A stretch of DNA of 19,840 nucleotides. Origin: Treponema sp. UBA1793. Its GTDB lineage: Bacteria; Spirochaetota; Spirochaetia; Treponematales; Treponemataceae. Numbering within the stretch: position 1 is the stretch's first letter; the number at the start of each line of letters is the position of its first letter. Positions 6,850-14,869 of the stretch are shown piece after piece. Position numbers and translations under genes: made by a program. The notes below the pieces were generated by a model. That model searched no databases. It was not told the origin of the DNA and worked only from the letters and a program-made list of their open reading frames with translations. The stretch covers positions 21,766-41,605 of the forward strand of contig DCFX01000079.1 of NCBI GenBank assembly GCA_002314445.1, given 5' to 3'.

Positions 6850-7536
6850 ATGAATACTGATTTTATGTTCGATTCCGGATACTGTACGGTAAAGTACGAA
6901 GAAACCGATAATGTCGTGTTTCTTTCATGGAAAAAATCTGCCAGACTTGCCGATTACAGACAACCAACACTGTTCGCGCTCGGGTTACTGAAACAGCATC
7001 CGCAGAGCAATTTTATTGTCGACGCAAGACACGGATTTGAGGATGACCCGGCAGATGTGGAATGGGGGCTTTCAGAACTGCTCCCCGGTATGGCAGAAAC
7101 TGACTGCAGCTGTGTTGCATTCATTCCGGAAAAGACGCCGGCACTTAAAAAAGAAATGAACATGTGGACGAAAGAATTCGGAAAATATTTTGCAGTCGTG
7201 AATACTGAAAGTTATGAAGAAGCAGTACACCGGATGAAAGAGCGGCTCCTTGTACATGTACGGTACACAATAAAATCAGGAAAACGTGATGAGTTCTTCG
7301 GGAAAGTAAAAGAGCTGGGAATTATTAAAGCTTCAAGAGAAGAACCGGGAAATTATACATACGATTATTATCTTCCTGCTGATTCGCAGGACGATCTCTT
7401 TCTGATGGAAATGTGGACGGACAGTATTGCTCAGGCTGAACACGCAAAAACGATGCACTATCAGAAACTTCAGGAATTGAAAAAAGAGTTCGTTGTTTCT
7501 GTTGCGATAGAAAAATATATGTTGACTAGGGCATAA
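6850..7536 (+). CDS. Two-domain protein with C-terminal antibiotic biosynthesis monooxygenase (ABM) fold
   Basis: This 228-residue soluble protein has two parts. Residues 1-130 form an alpha/beta region with alternating strands (NVVFLSW, NFIVDARHGF, SCVAFIPE, YFAVVNTESYEEA) that resembles a SpoIIAA/STAS-like fold. Residues 135-222 look like an ABM domain: LVHVRYTIKSGKRDEFFGKV, then a TYDYYLP strand, an LFLMEMWTD strand and an HAKTMHYQKL helix. ABM domains occur in small quinol or haem oxygenases and in LsrG-like enzymes, often as dimers. No catalytic assignment is possible here. The ATG at 6850 has CAGGAG five nt upstream and is preferred to the TTG at 6832. A palindrome of the dispersed family begins 5 bp after its stop. 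Confidence 0.72.
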   Translation: MNTDFMFDSGYCTVKYEETDNVVFLSWKKSARLADYRQPTLFALGLLKQHPQSNFIVDARHGFEDDPADVEWGLSELLPGMAETDCSCVAFIPEKTPALKKEMNMWTKEFGKYFAVVNTESYEEAVHRMKERLLVHVRYTIKSGKRDEFFGKVKELGIIKASREEPGNYTYDYYLPADSQDDLFLMEMWTDSIAQAEHAKTMHYQKLQELKKEFVVSVAIEKYMLTRA

Positions 7537-7541
7537 GCAGC

Positions 7542-7579
7542 AGGACATCTCTAAAAACTTACAGTTTTAGAGATGTCCT
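7542..7579. repeat. Dispersed palindrome, copy 2
   Basis: Arms of 17-18 bases, AGGACATCTCTAAAAACT and AGTTTTAGAGATGTCCT, pair around a TAC loop with one unpaired A. The core CTCTAAAAACTT is shared with copies at 5086 and 13721. It begins 5 bp after the stop of the ABM-domain gene and may end its transcript, though no T-run follows. Confidence 0.75.
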
Positions 7580-7647
7580 ATACTAATTTACTTTTTAAGA
7601 CGCAAGGACACGGAGTTCTATATACAATGCATATAAACAGGAAAAAA

Positions 7648-8642
7648 ATGTATACGGTGGTAAAAAAAACTGCTGTCTGTTCAGCAGGGCTGGTTATACT
7701 GACATACTACGGCGATTACGGTTTTGACGATTTTCTGAAAACCGGTGCAAAAAACGATGCAGATATTGAAAGGTTTGTAACCGGAAGGCTTCTGAAAGGA
7801 CTGCCTGTTCATATACATGCTGCAGGTGCAGGATGTACTGCGTTCGTCGTACATAACGAACGGGGCGAGATTCTGTACGGCAGGAATTTTGATTTTGCAT
7901 ACGCACCTTCACTGCAGGTCTTCACCACTCCGGCTGACGGATATGCGTCAGTCTCTACTGTCAACCTGAGCTTTGCCGGATACGGAAAAGGTAACCTTCC
8001 TGAAAAGATGAATCCGGACAGTTTTCTTACACTGGCTGCTCCGTACCTGCCGTTCGACGGAATGAACGAAAAGGGTGTCGCGATTGCTCTGCTTGCCGTA
8101 CCGGAAGCTGATGCACCGCACTCACCTGACAAGGTCACCCTGAATACAACGACAATGATACGGCTCGTCCTGGACAAAGCTGCTACGGTTGATGAAGCTG
8201 TAGAACTTATGAAAAAATATACTATTTATTTTTCAGGCGGCATCACCTCTGCCACTATCTGATTGCGGATGCATCAGGCAGGTCAGTTCTTGTCGAATAT
8301 TATGGCGAAGCTGTCCGCACCGTAAAAACAGACGAAGGATATCAAATCGCCTCGAATTTCATCGCATACAACGGAGTTAATATAGGTGAAGGATTTACGG
8401 AATTCGACCGTTACAATGCAGTAAAGGATGAAATCACGAGAAACAACAGTCAGCTTACGAATCTGAGGGCAATCGCACTGCTGCGGGATGTCGGTATATA
8501 CGACGGAAATACAGACAAGCTGCAATGGTCTGTTCTGTACAATCTTACGACAGGACAGACTGCGCTGTTCGCACACAGAAACATAGACAACATTGTCAGA
8601 TCAACGCTGGCCATGAAACGAAATCATTTGTTATTGCCATAA
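7648..8642 (+). pseudogene. Frameshifted linear amide C-N hydrolase (penicillin acyltransferase / choloylglycine hydrolase-like)
   Basis: Two frames together encode an Ntn hydrolase. The first (to a TGA at 8260-8262) has an N-terminal hydrophobic anchor, then AGAGCTAFVVHNERGEILYGRNFDF, in which Cys63 is the expected nucleophile and the RNFDF segment lines the active site; FDGMNEKGVAIAL follows. The second frame, shifted by one base, continues CHYLIADASGRSVLVEY, which is the conserved next block, and runs to a TAA at 8640-8642. The break lies near 8235-8253, and one missing base there joins the two. The loss removes roughly a third of the protein, so it is probably inactive unless the shift is a sequencing error. 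The start is uncertain: ATG 7648 has AGGA close by, while ATG 7627 and 7573 are in frame upstream. Confidence 0.83.
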
Positions 8643-8678
8643 AAAAAATGGTACGCAATTAACAATTAATATTAATCA

Positions 8679-8684
8679 TATAAT
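8679..8684 (+). promoter_or_regulatory. -10 box of the serine hydrolase gene
   Basis: TATAAT ends 10 nt before the ATG at 8695. No Shine-Dalgarno lies between, and the -35 is weak. A very short leader is implied. Confidence 0.45.
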
Positions 8685-8694
8685 GAGATAAACT

Positions 8695-9930
8695 ATGAAA
8701 ATAAAAAAAATTAATTTTACAGAAATAAACAGCATTCTACGGATGCCGGCAATCTTCTGCATGTGTTGTATAGCATTTTTTCTCTTTCCGTCATGCACAA
8801 CGACTCAGCAAAGAGCTTTTATCCGCAGGGACGCAAACGTCCGCGACTACGCCTATTTCCCTTCCTGTGTCATTCCGAAAGGGAATGACGTCCACCGTTT
8901 TATAGCTGCTGAAAATCTACAGACCGAAGAGGCTTTGCTGAAAGAACTCGGGCAGGACGATCTGCAGAAAATAATAAACAGGACAAGGACTCAGGCGCTG
9001 ATTATTATCCGCGGCAATACGATTGAACTTGAAAAATACGGAAAGAATTATTCACGGGAATCAACGGTTACGTCTTTTTCAATCGCAAAAAGCTTTAATT
9101 CGGCAATGGCCGGCTGCATGATTGCCGGAGGATACATAAAAGGCGCCGATGATCCGGTAACGGATTATGTGCCGGAACTTGCACAGCGGGATGCAAGGTT
9201 CAGGAAAATCTCAATCCGCCACCTTATGGCCATGTCGTCGGGAATAATGTATCAGGAAAAGGGACTGCGTGCAGACGATACAGAGACGTACTATAATCCC
9301 GATCTCAGGATTCTCGCTCTGACAAACACAAAGATACAGGAGGATCCGGGGATACACTTTCTGTACAACAATTACAATCCGATTCTGCTCGGTCTTGTTA
9401 TTGAACGCGTTACAAATCAGAGTGTGAGCTCGTATATGAGCAGAACTATCTGGTCAAAAATCGGAGCTGAATCTGATGCAACCTGGAGTCTGGACAGTAA
9501 CGAAGACAGTTTTGAAAAAATGGAAAGCGGCATCAATGCAACTGCAGTCGATTTTGCCCGCTTCGCCTGTCTCTACCGCGACCATGGTATCGTAGACGGT
9601 ACGCAGGTGATTGACGGCAGCTGGATAGATTTTTCTCTGAAGAAAGTGTCGGATGATCCTGATTATTATTCCGACGCATGGGGAAAACAGATTGTACGGC
9701 ACGGCGGTTATTATGCACTCGGCTGGTATGTTCTTCCCAGAGACGGCGCGTCTTCCGATTTCTTCGCATTCGGAAATAAAGGGCAGATACTCTATATCTC
9801 ACCGGCAGCAGATATGGTGATTGCCCGGTTCGGCGAACAGTACGGGATGGATCCCTGGAAGTATCTGACGGCATTTTACCGTTTATGCACGCAGGAAATG
9901 CATGCACTGCCACAGGCAGACACAAAGTAA
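8695..9930 (+). CDS. Serine hydrolase lipoprotein, class C beta-lactamase / DD-peptidase fold
   Basis: This 411-residue protein has a long N-terminal signal with a hydrophobic core and FPSC, Cys34 being the likely lipidated residue, so it should be anchored in the cell envelope. The domain matches the beta-lactamase-family serine hydrolases (COG1680 type). SFSIAKSF contains the S-x-x-K catalytic pair (Ser129, Lys132), YNNYNPILLGLVIE contains Y-x-N (Tyr224, Asn226), and FGNKGQILYI stands where the third motif (HxG or KTG) lies. Also typical are IRHLMAMSSG and the ALGWYVLPRD stretch. The group includes esterases, peptidases and penicillin-binding proteins; real beta-lactamase action is less likely, and the substrate is unknown. 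It follows the broken amide hydrolase by 52 bp and converges on the PadR gene. Confidence 0.87.
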   Translation: MKIKKINFTEINSILRMPAIFCMCCIAFFLFPSCTTTQQRAFIRRDANVRDYAYFPSCVIPKGNDVHRFIAAENLQTEEALLKELGQDDLQKIINRTRTQALIIIRGNTIELEKYGKNYSRESTVTSFSIAKSFNSAMAGCMIAGGYIKGADDPVTDYVPELAQRDARFRKISIRHLMAMSSGIMYQEKGLRADDTETYYNPDLRILALTNTKIQEDPGIHFLYNNYNPILLGLVIERVTNQSVSSYMSRTIWSKIGAESDATWSLDSNEDSFEKMESGINATAVDFARFACLYRDHGIVDGTQVIDGSWIDFSLKKVSDDPDYYSDAWGKQIVRHGGYYALGWYVLPRDGASSDFFAFGNKGQILYISPAADMVIARFGEQYGMDPWKYLTAFYRLCTQEMHALPQADTK

Positions 9931-9952
9931 GGCAGCAGCATGTAACTGCGCA

Positions 9953-10498
9953 TTACTGTTTTGTGCCCAATTCCTTCTGCGCCTCACCGCACCATGCCTC
10001 ATACGCTTCGTACATCCTGATTCCGCACCGTACGGTAAGCAGATAATACCGGTGTGCAGGATCTTCCTTGAGGACAGATTCCAGGGATGCTTCCATTTGA
10101 TGCAGTACGGCGAGCGTCTCTTCCGCAGTCTTTCTGAACTGCACAATATGTGCAAGCGAATCCGAAGGTTCCGTACAGTTCCCGAAAAAAAGTTTCAGAA
10201 GCGTTTCGCTGCGGAATTCGTCTTTTTCAACAGGTTCCGACAGCCACTGTTTCAGATATTTCGTCCCCTTTGCGGTTATCGTATACTGTGTTTTTTCACG
10301 GCCGTTCGTACTCACATCTGCGGCTTTTATTTTTTTATCACGCAGCAGTCCCTCAAGTGCCGGATAAATACTTCCGTAACTGGCACCCCAGAACAGACTC
10401 AGGCTCGTATCCATCCGCTGTTTTATGTCGTACCCTGTCAGCGGTTCATGGCTCAAAAGGCCAAGAATCACATAATCAGTTTTTTTTGTATTGGGCAT
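9953..10498 (-). CDS. PadR family transcriptional regulator
   Basis: This 181-residue protein has the PadR winged helix at residues 1-85. YVILGLLSHEPLTGYDIKQRM is the opening helix pair. SYGSIYPALEGLLRDKKI is the recognition helix. The wing is KTQYTITAKGTKYLKQWL. The C-terminal half is an all-helical dimerisation domain of the Vir_act_alpha_C type. PadR proteins bind palindromes at their own promoters and release them on binding a ligand. Here the gene is second in a minus-strand operon, 6 nt after the polyferredoxin stop and without its own ribosome site, so translation is probably coupled. A large palindrome over the operon promoter at 11255-11295 is the likely operator. The ligand is unknown. 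Confidence 0.9.
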   Translation of the reverse strand: MPNTKKTDYVILGLLSHEPLTGYDIKQRMDTSLSLFWGASYGSIYPALEGLLRDKKIKAADVSTNGREKTQYTITAKGTKYLKQWLSEPVEKDEFRSETLLKLFFGNCTEPSDSLAHIVQFRKTAEETLAVLHQMEASLESVLKEDPAHRYYLLTVRCGIRMYEAYEAWCGEAQKELGTKQ

Positions 10499-10504
10499 GA
10501 TACG

Positions 10505-11245
10505 TTATTTTGAAGGCATTTTGTTCGACATACTGAAGTGCAGTACGCCTTTCGGACAAGCGTCGGCACATGAACCGCACTGAATACATTCCGCCGTTCT
10601 GATTTGTCCGAGCGGAATAAGAGACGGCACGTCGATGCTCATCGGGCAGGCTTTGCGGCATTTTCCGCACGATATGCATTTTTCTTTCTGCGCGCTCATA
10701 TGCAGCTGAGGCAGATGAAGAATCTGTCCCGCTTTGGAACCGAAAATCATAAAGGGGGCCATCCAGCAGAAATAATGGCAGGCAGAACGCTTTCCTGAGA
10801 TTACGGCAGGAATGAAAAAGAGCAGTATAATGCCGTAATAAATAAAATAAGCATAGATGTTTGAAATGGAAATACCGTGATCTGTTGCATAAAAAAAGTC
10901 GATTTTAAAATTGCCGTGTCCGATAACCCAGCACGCTGCTATGGCGCCACCCCAGACTATCCAGATACCGTATTTTACTCTGTTCCGCCATCCCTGTTTC
11001 GGTTCCTTATCGGTAATGAGAAAGGCACATTCCTGAAGACCGGCAACGGGACAGAACGTGGCACACCACACACGCCCGAAAAAGGCAGAACCGATGAACA
11101 TCAGCCCGAAGACAATGGAACTGCCGTTCATAATATGTTCCAGTGCGCTCCGTATAATTAAATACGGAGAAAAATACCATATCGTTACCGGAAAAAGCAG
11201 CAGGGCTGTAATAAGAAGCAGTCTGCGGACGTTCTGTCTTTTCAT
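10505..11245 (-). CDS. 4Fe-4S membrane polyferredoxin (NapH/CcoG/RdxA-like)
   Basis: This 246-residue inner-membrane protein has about four hydrophobic helices (10-28, 43-58, 92-110, 130-149). A cytoplasmic-type region CATFCP (61-66) and a CHYFC motif (156-160) match the conserved CxxxCP pairs of NapH/NosR/CcoG. Its C-terminus carries two classical ferredoxin clusters, CISCGKCRKACP (190-201) and CIQCGSCADACP (220-231), each for a 4Fe-4S centre. Such proteins pass electrons between the quinol pool or cytoplasm and a periplasmic or membrane partner; no partner oxidoreductase is nearby. The ATG at 11245 has GGAGGT just upstream and is preferred over an in-frame ATG at 11263. It is the first gene of an operon with PadR. 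Confidence 0.87.
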   Translation of the reverse strand: MKRQNVRRLLLITALLLFPVTIWYFSPYLIIRSALEHIMNGSSIVFGLMFIGSAFFGRVWCATFCPVAGLQECAFLITDKEPKQGWRNRVKYGIWIVWGGAIAACWVIGHGNFKIDFFYATDHGISISNIYAYFIYYGIILLFFIPAVISGKRSACHYFCWMAPFMIFGSKAGQILHLPQLHMSAQKEKCISCGKCRKACPMSIDVPSLIPLGQIRTAECIQCGSCADACPKGVLHFSMSNKMPSK

Positions 11246-11254
11246 AAGACCTCC

Positions 11255-11295
11255 ATATATCATACCGATATATATAATATATCAGTATGATATAT
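11255..11295. promoter_or_regulatory. Long palindrome, candidate PadR operator
   Basis: Two 19-base arms, ATATATCATACCGATATAT and its reverse partner ATATATCAGTATGATATAT, match at 18 of 19 positions around an ATA centre. The palindrome covers the -10 box and most of the spacer of the polyferredoxin-padR promoter. PadR repressors are known to bind AT-rich palindromes of this kind, so autoregulation is inferred. Confidence 0.65.
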
Positions 11296-11302
11296 GTGTC
11301 AA
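11274..11302 (-). promoter_or_regulatory. Promoter of the polyferredoxin-padR operon
   Basis: On the minus strand a perfect TTGACA (11302-11297) and TATTAT (11279-11274) are separated by 17 bp. The -35 box directly abuts the stop codon of the GH16 gene at 11303. Confidence 0.68.
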
Positions 11303-13591
11303 TTATTTCTTTACTTCAACAAGCTTTATGTTGTCAATTGCAACGGTATGCTTTTTATCAATACTTTTACCGTTTACCGCGCCCATAGATATGCTTAATA
11401 TAACGGCCTTATCAGTCGGCTCATTCATCTGGAATTTAAGGCTGTAGTTTTTAAACTTTGAATCAACATCAATCTTCTGTGTTCCCGAATACGGAATCCA
11501 GTTGTTGTCGCCGCTGCCGTCACGCTGCAGGGCGTACATAATCGTCCGTGCAAGCGTCGACTTTGCGTCAAAGCTCAGAACATACCATTTACCCTTTTCA
11601 AGCGTGATATGATTCTGCTTAAGCTGAATCATCCAGTCCTGTCCGCCTGTTTTTGAAATGTTCATGCAGAACGCGCCATTTTCCTTTAAATTGTCGACCG
11701 CGTAATCAACTTTTGCACTGTCATGTGCATACACCTCAAAGGCTGTCATGCCGCTTGCAAAATCTCCGTTGATGATGAGGCCGTCTTCCTGTAAACGCAC
11801 ATTATCAATATATGTCGTTCCCTGATTTCCAAGGAGAAGGGCAAATTCATAGGCGCCAGTTTTCGCCGTTACGACGAATTTATTTTTGTACGTCTGCTTT
11901 CCTGCGGACAATCCTATTCTGACAGTCTTTCCCGCAAGCACAGCTTCTATTGTTTTTGCAGAATCCGCATGCGCGTCAAAACTGAGCAGGTACGTTTTGC
12001 CTTTAACAAGCGGAAGGCCGCTCTGACTCACAGAGACATCGGAAAGGCGCTTAACACTTGACGGAACTGTTACTTTTAGCTCGCGGACAGTATTCTGATT
12101 TGTAACAGAGACTGATGCTCCTGCATTGTTATTATTTACAGTCCATGAGCCAAGACGATTTTTCCCTTCCTGGAATTCTCCGTTGTAAATGAGGTTTCCA
12201 TCAGGCAGGATTTCTCTGACATTATTCGCGGCATCATTCTTCCGCACCATGACGACAGAAACATTCGTAATGTGAACGCCTGCGGTTGACCCCTGATTAC
12301 CCAGATTGAACTCTACGCGGGCAGCAGGATCGTCCTGAGCTTTCATATCAAAATCAAATGAATATGTTTTCCGCTGCGTCGTAATTGTTGTTTTTGTATC
12401 GGGGAAATACCGTATCCATCCGGCATTAGGAGCGGTAATCGCGGGAATTATCGTCCTTTCCTTATCAGCCCATGCATCAAAACTGTATCTGTAACCGCAG
12501 CCCTTTATAAGAGGAATATCGGGTTGAATGACCTGTACACTGTAATCAAGTTCACCGCTGTTTGTCGTGGTAATATTGAGTGCGCCGTGGGAAATTTCTG
12601 CCGAAGCCTTTCCTTCTCCTGCGGTAAGGAAATCCCAGCCTTTGCCGTCGGAAAGATTTTCTTCCGAAGCAAAATCAGGATTCAACACAAGGTTGCCGTC
12701 GGTACCAGCCGTTCTGACTGAGGTTTTTGTTTCCGGTTTCTCTACATTTTCATTGTAAGACTTTTTCTGGTAGATTTTTACGTAATCCACAACAAGCTGT
12801 GCGTTGTCGGCAAACTTTGTCGTCTCGTCGGGATTTCCCGGCCAGTTTCCGCCGACAGCAAGATTGAGAATGACGTAGAAATTCTGATCAAACGGCGCCG
12901 GATACGTTACTTCTCCAAAGCCGTTCCGCTTTGTAAACCAGTCGCTTGTTTTATAGAACATTTTTCCATCGATGTAAAAACGTATTTCACCGGGATCCCA
13001 TTCGCAGGCGAATATATGAAATTCGTTTGAAAAATCACCGGAAGAAAGTGTATACACCCCCTGTCTCTGCGCATGGGGTTCACCGAAATGGAGCGTTCCG
13101 TATGATTTTGTCACTGCGTTTCCAACCACTTCCATGATGTCTATTTCGCCGCATTTTGGCCACTGACCGTAGACATTCTCTTCCGTCGGCATCATCCAGA
13201 ATGCGGGGAGGAAGCCCTGCCCTTCAGGAACTTTGATTCTTGCTTCAAATCTTCCGTACTTAAAATCATGCTTATGCAGCGTATTTACCCGTCCGGATGT
13301 GTATGAAACTTTACCACCGGCATCCGTTTTCTTTACAGCCTGAATAACAAGCTTTCCGTCTTTAACATATATATTCTCTGCCGAATCGCCGTATTTCTGG
13401 AGTTCATTGTTAACCCAGCCCGGTTCGTGATACTCAATATTCCAGTCTTTCATATTGAGTGTATTACTGTTAAAATCATCCTGCCAGACGATATCAGCAT
13501 CCGTATACGTTGAATCATTTCCCGCCGCATAGAACGGAAGAACCGCCCCCAGACAGAGAAGGCCTGCCGCCACCCTTTTTACCAATTTCAT
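11303..13591 (-). CDS. Secreted GH16 beta-glucanase (laminarinase-like) with three CBM4/9-type modules
   Basis: This 762-residue exported enzyme begins with a basic N-terminus and a hydrophobic signal segment (about 1-23, cleavage near FYAAG). Residues about 33-276 are a GH16 domain. It includes WVNNELQKY, YGRFEARIKVPEGQGFLPAFWMMP and the catalytic EIDIME motif, with Glu149 as nucleophile and Glu154 as acid/base. The EIDIME form and the GNWPGNPD loop are typical of laminarinases, so cleavage of beta-1,3- or mixed beta-1,3/1,4-glucan is likely. Three modules follow (about 299-450, 463-600 and 602-762), each with the N-x-(D/E)F start and (Y)xxSFDA core of the CBM4/9 family, for glucan binding. 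The ATG at 13591 has GGAGG upstream. It lies 148 bp downstream of the GH5 gene on the same strand. Confidence 0.9.
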   Translation of the reverse strand: MKLVKRVAAGLLCLGAVLPFYAAGNDSTYTDADIVWQDDFNSNTLNMKDWNIEYHEPGWVNNELQKYGDSAENIYVKDGKLVIQAVKKTDAGGKVSYTSGRVNTLHKHDFKYGRFEARIKVPEGQGFLPAFWMMPTEENVYGQWPKCGEIDIMEVVGNAVTKSYGTLHFGEPHAQRQGVYTLSSGDFSNEFHIFACEWDPGEIRFYIDGKMFYKTSDWFTKRNGFGEVTYPAPFDQNFYVILNLAVGGNWPGNPDETTKFADNAQLVVDYVKIYQKKSYNENVEKPETKTSVRTAGTDGNLVLNPDFASEENLSDGKGWDFLTAGEGKASAEISHGALNITTTNSGELDYSVQVIQPDIPLIKGCGYRYSFDAWADKERTIIPAITAPNAGWIRYFPDTKTTITTQRKTYSFDFDMKAQDDPAARVEFNLGNQGSTAGVHITNVSVVMVRKNDAANNVREILPDGNLIYNGEFQEGKNRLGSWTVNNNNAGASVSVTNQNTVRELKVTVPSSVKRLSDVSVSQSGLPLVKGKTYLLSFDAHADSAKTIEAVLAGKTVRIGLSAGKQTYKNKFVVTAKTGAYEFALLLGNQGTTYIDNVRLQEDGLIINGDFASGMTAFEVYAHDSAKVDYAVDNLKENGAFCMNISKTGGQDWMIQLKQNHITLEKGKWYVLSFDAKSTLARTIMYALQRDGSGDNNWIPYSGTQKIDVDSKFKNYSLKFQMNEPTDKAVILSISMGAVNGKSIDKKHTVAIDNIKLVEVKK

Positions 13592-13626
13592 ATTTCCTCC
13601 TTTTGTTAAAACCCGCGTCAACGGTA

Positions 13627-13677
13627 CGCCGGAACGGCGCAGAAAGGCAGCTTCCGCTGTCCGATAATGCCGGACAG
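13627..13677. other. Two hairpins upstream of the GH16 gene
   Basis: CGCCG/CGGCG around GAA (13627-13639) and CTGTCCG/CGGACAG (13657-13677) are short inverted repeats in the 5' region of the GH16 message. They could form leader structure. No clear -10/-35 pair was found in this gap, so the GH16 gene may be read through from the GH5 gene. Confidence 0.35.
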
Positions 13678-13720
13678 GACAAGCTGTCTGTAAGTTTTAA
13701 AATGTATTCTACATTACTTT

Positions 13721-13760
13721 AAGGGCACCTCTAAAAACTTCAGTTTTTTGAGGTTTCCTT
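13721..13760. repeat. Dispersed palindrome, copy 3
   Basis: Two 19-base arms, AAGGGCACCTCTAAAAACT and AGTTTTTTGAGGTTTCCTT, match at 16 of 19 positions around a TC loop. The core CCTCTAAAAACTTCAG equals copy 1. The palindrome contains the last codons and the TGA of the GH5 gene, so the element supplies that gene's stop. Confidence 0.75.
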
Positions 13761-14762
13761 AAGAAGCTCACTGCGGATCGAATCGTAATGACTGTCCCTG
13801 ATTCCGAAATCCATTTCTTTATATGTCCATATGGCATATCCGACATCATTACTGCCGAAAACGGAAAGGACATCCCTGAACCAGTTGAGGGTGTCAGGAG
13901 GCGGAGCCTGATCTATAACGCCGAACTCACCGCAGTACAACTGTACACCGGCGCTGTCGGCAGCATCTTTTGCCTCCCGAACCATATCCCTGATAAGACT
14001 GTCGCCCATATCGGCGTCTGACGTATCAGTTACATCCTTTCCCTTGTATCCCAGGACTTTTGAAAGTTCAATATAGTACTTCATGGTTCCCGGATACTGT
14101 ATGTCCCTGTCCATAATCATATTCGGAACCCATTTTGCTTTCTGATGTGTAAAAATCAGCGGTTCATAAAAATGAAACGTATAAATGATATTTTTGCCGG
14201 CTGGTTTATCAAGCAGCTTCAAGGTACGTGCGCTGTTCCACTGGACGCCGCCGTAAATAATGATACTTTCGGGAGCGTTTTTTCTGATAACGCTTACGGC
14301 ATCTTTTATAAGAGAGTTCCATAACGATGCAACTTCCTGCTCGACAACTTCATTCAACAATTCAAATGCCACATTTTCGTACTTACAATATCGTGCGGAA
14401 ATTTTCTGCCAGAGATTAATAAATCTCTTCCGTAATGAATCATTGGTAAAGAGTGAGTTCTGCTCCATATTTCCGGCATTATTAAAATCGTATCCCGGCG
14501 CCTTGTGAAGATCGAGTATCAGATCAAGATTGTATTCCCTGCACCACTCCACCATATTGTCAAGATATGCATATCCGGAAACTTTCTCATTCCCCTGCTC
14601 ATCCTCTATTACGTTGTAATCAAACGGAAGCCTGATGTGATCAAATCCCCACCCGGCAACGACGGCTACATCATCCTTCCCCAAAAACGTATCGTACCGT
14701 TCTTTAGTATGACTGCATTGTGAAAGCCAGCCGCCGAAATTAATTCCCTTTTTGAGTTCCAT
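13740..14762 (-). CDS. Glycoside hydrolase family 5 (cellulase / exo-glucanase type)
   Basis: This 340-residue protein has the GH5 beta/alpha-barrel motifs. GINFGGWLS opens the barrel. HIRLPFDYN (42-50) has the conserved Arg44. DLILDLHKAPG is at 80-90. FELLNEVV holds the acid/base Glu138, FHFYEP holds His197 and Tyr199, and YCGEFGV holds the nucleophile Glu279. AIWTYKEMDFG is the C-terminal Trp strand. It has no signal peptide, so it should work inside the cell on oligosaccharides imported after GH16 cleavage; that division of labour is inferred. The start at 14762 has AGGAAGG upstream; an open extension to 15053 lacks family sequence and overlaps the divergent AraC gene. The last residues, ETSKN, come from the palindrome at 13721-13760. 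Confidence 0.88.
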   Translation of the reverse strand: MELKKGINFGGWLSQCSHTKERYDTFLGKDDVAVVAGWGFDHIRLPFDYNVIEDEQGNEKVSGYAYLDNMVEWCREYNLDLILDLHKAPGYDFNNAGNMEQNSLFTNDSLRKRFINLWQKISARYCKYENVAFELLNEVVEQEVASLWNSLIKDAVSVIRKNAPESIIIYGGVQWNSARTLKLLDKPAGKNIIYTFHFYEPLIFTHQKAKWVPNMIMDRDIQYPGTMKYYIELSKVLGYKGKDVTDTSDADMGDSLIRDMVREAKDAADSAGVQLYCGEFGVIDQAPPPDTLNWFRDVLSVFGSNDVGYAIWTYKEMDFGIRDSHYDSIRSELLKETSKN

Positions 14763-14869
14763 ATATAGTTCCTTCCTGATTTTATCGTCCAAAGAATAGC
14801 ACTGAAAGACACACCGTGATATAATCATATTCCGAAATATAGTACAATATTCTGTTTTATGAGGTAATT

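Noticed and set aside
8221..8250. Programmed -1 frameshift in the amide hydrolase gene
   Set aside because: The T5 stretch does not make an X-XXY-YYZ slippery heptamer in the right frame and no clear pseudoknot follows, so a mutation or sequence error is more likely.
8695..9930. True beta-lactamase resistance gene
   Set aside because: The fold is shared by esterases and peptidases, and the third motif reads GNKGQ where class C beta-lactamases have KTG. The general serine hydrolase call is safer.
9902..10513. 203-codon plus-strand ORF opposite the PadR gene
   Set aside because: It is an antisense shadow of a clear PadR coding sequence, with a Cys/Phe-rich composition typical of such shadows.
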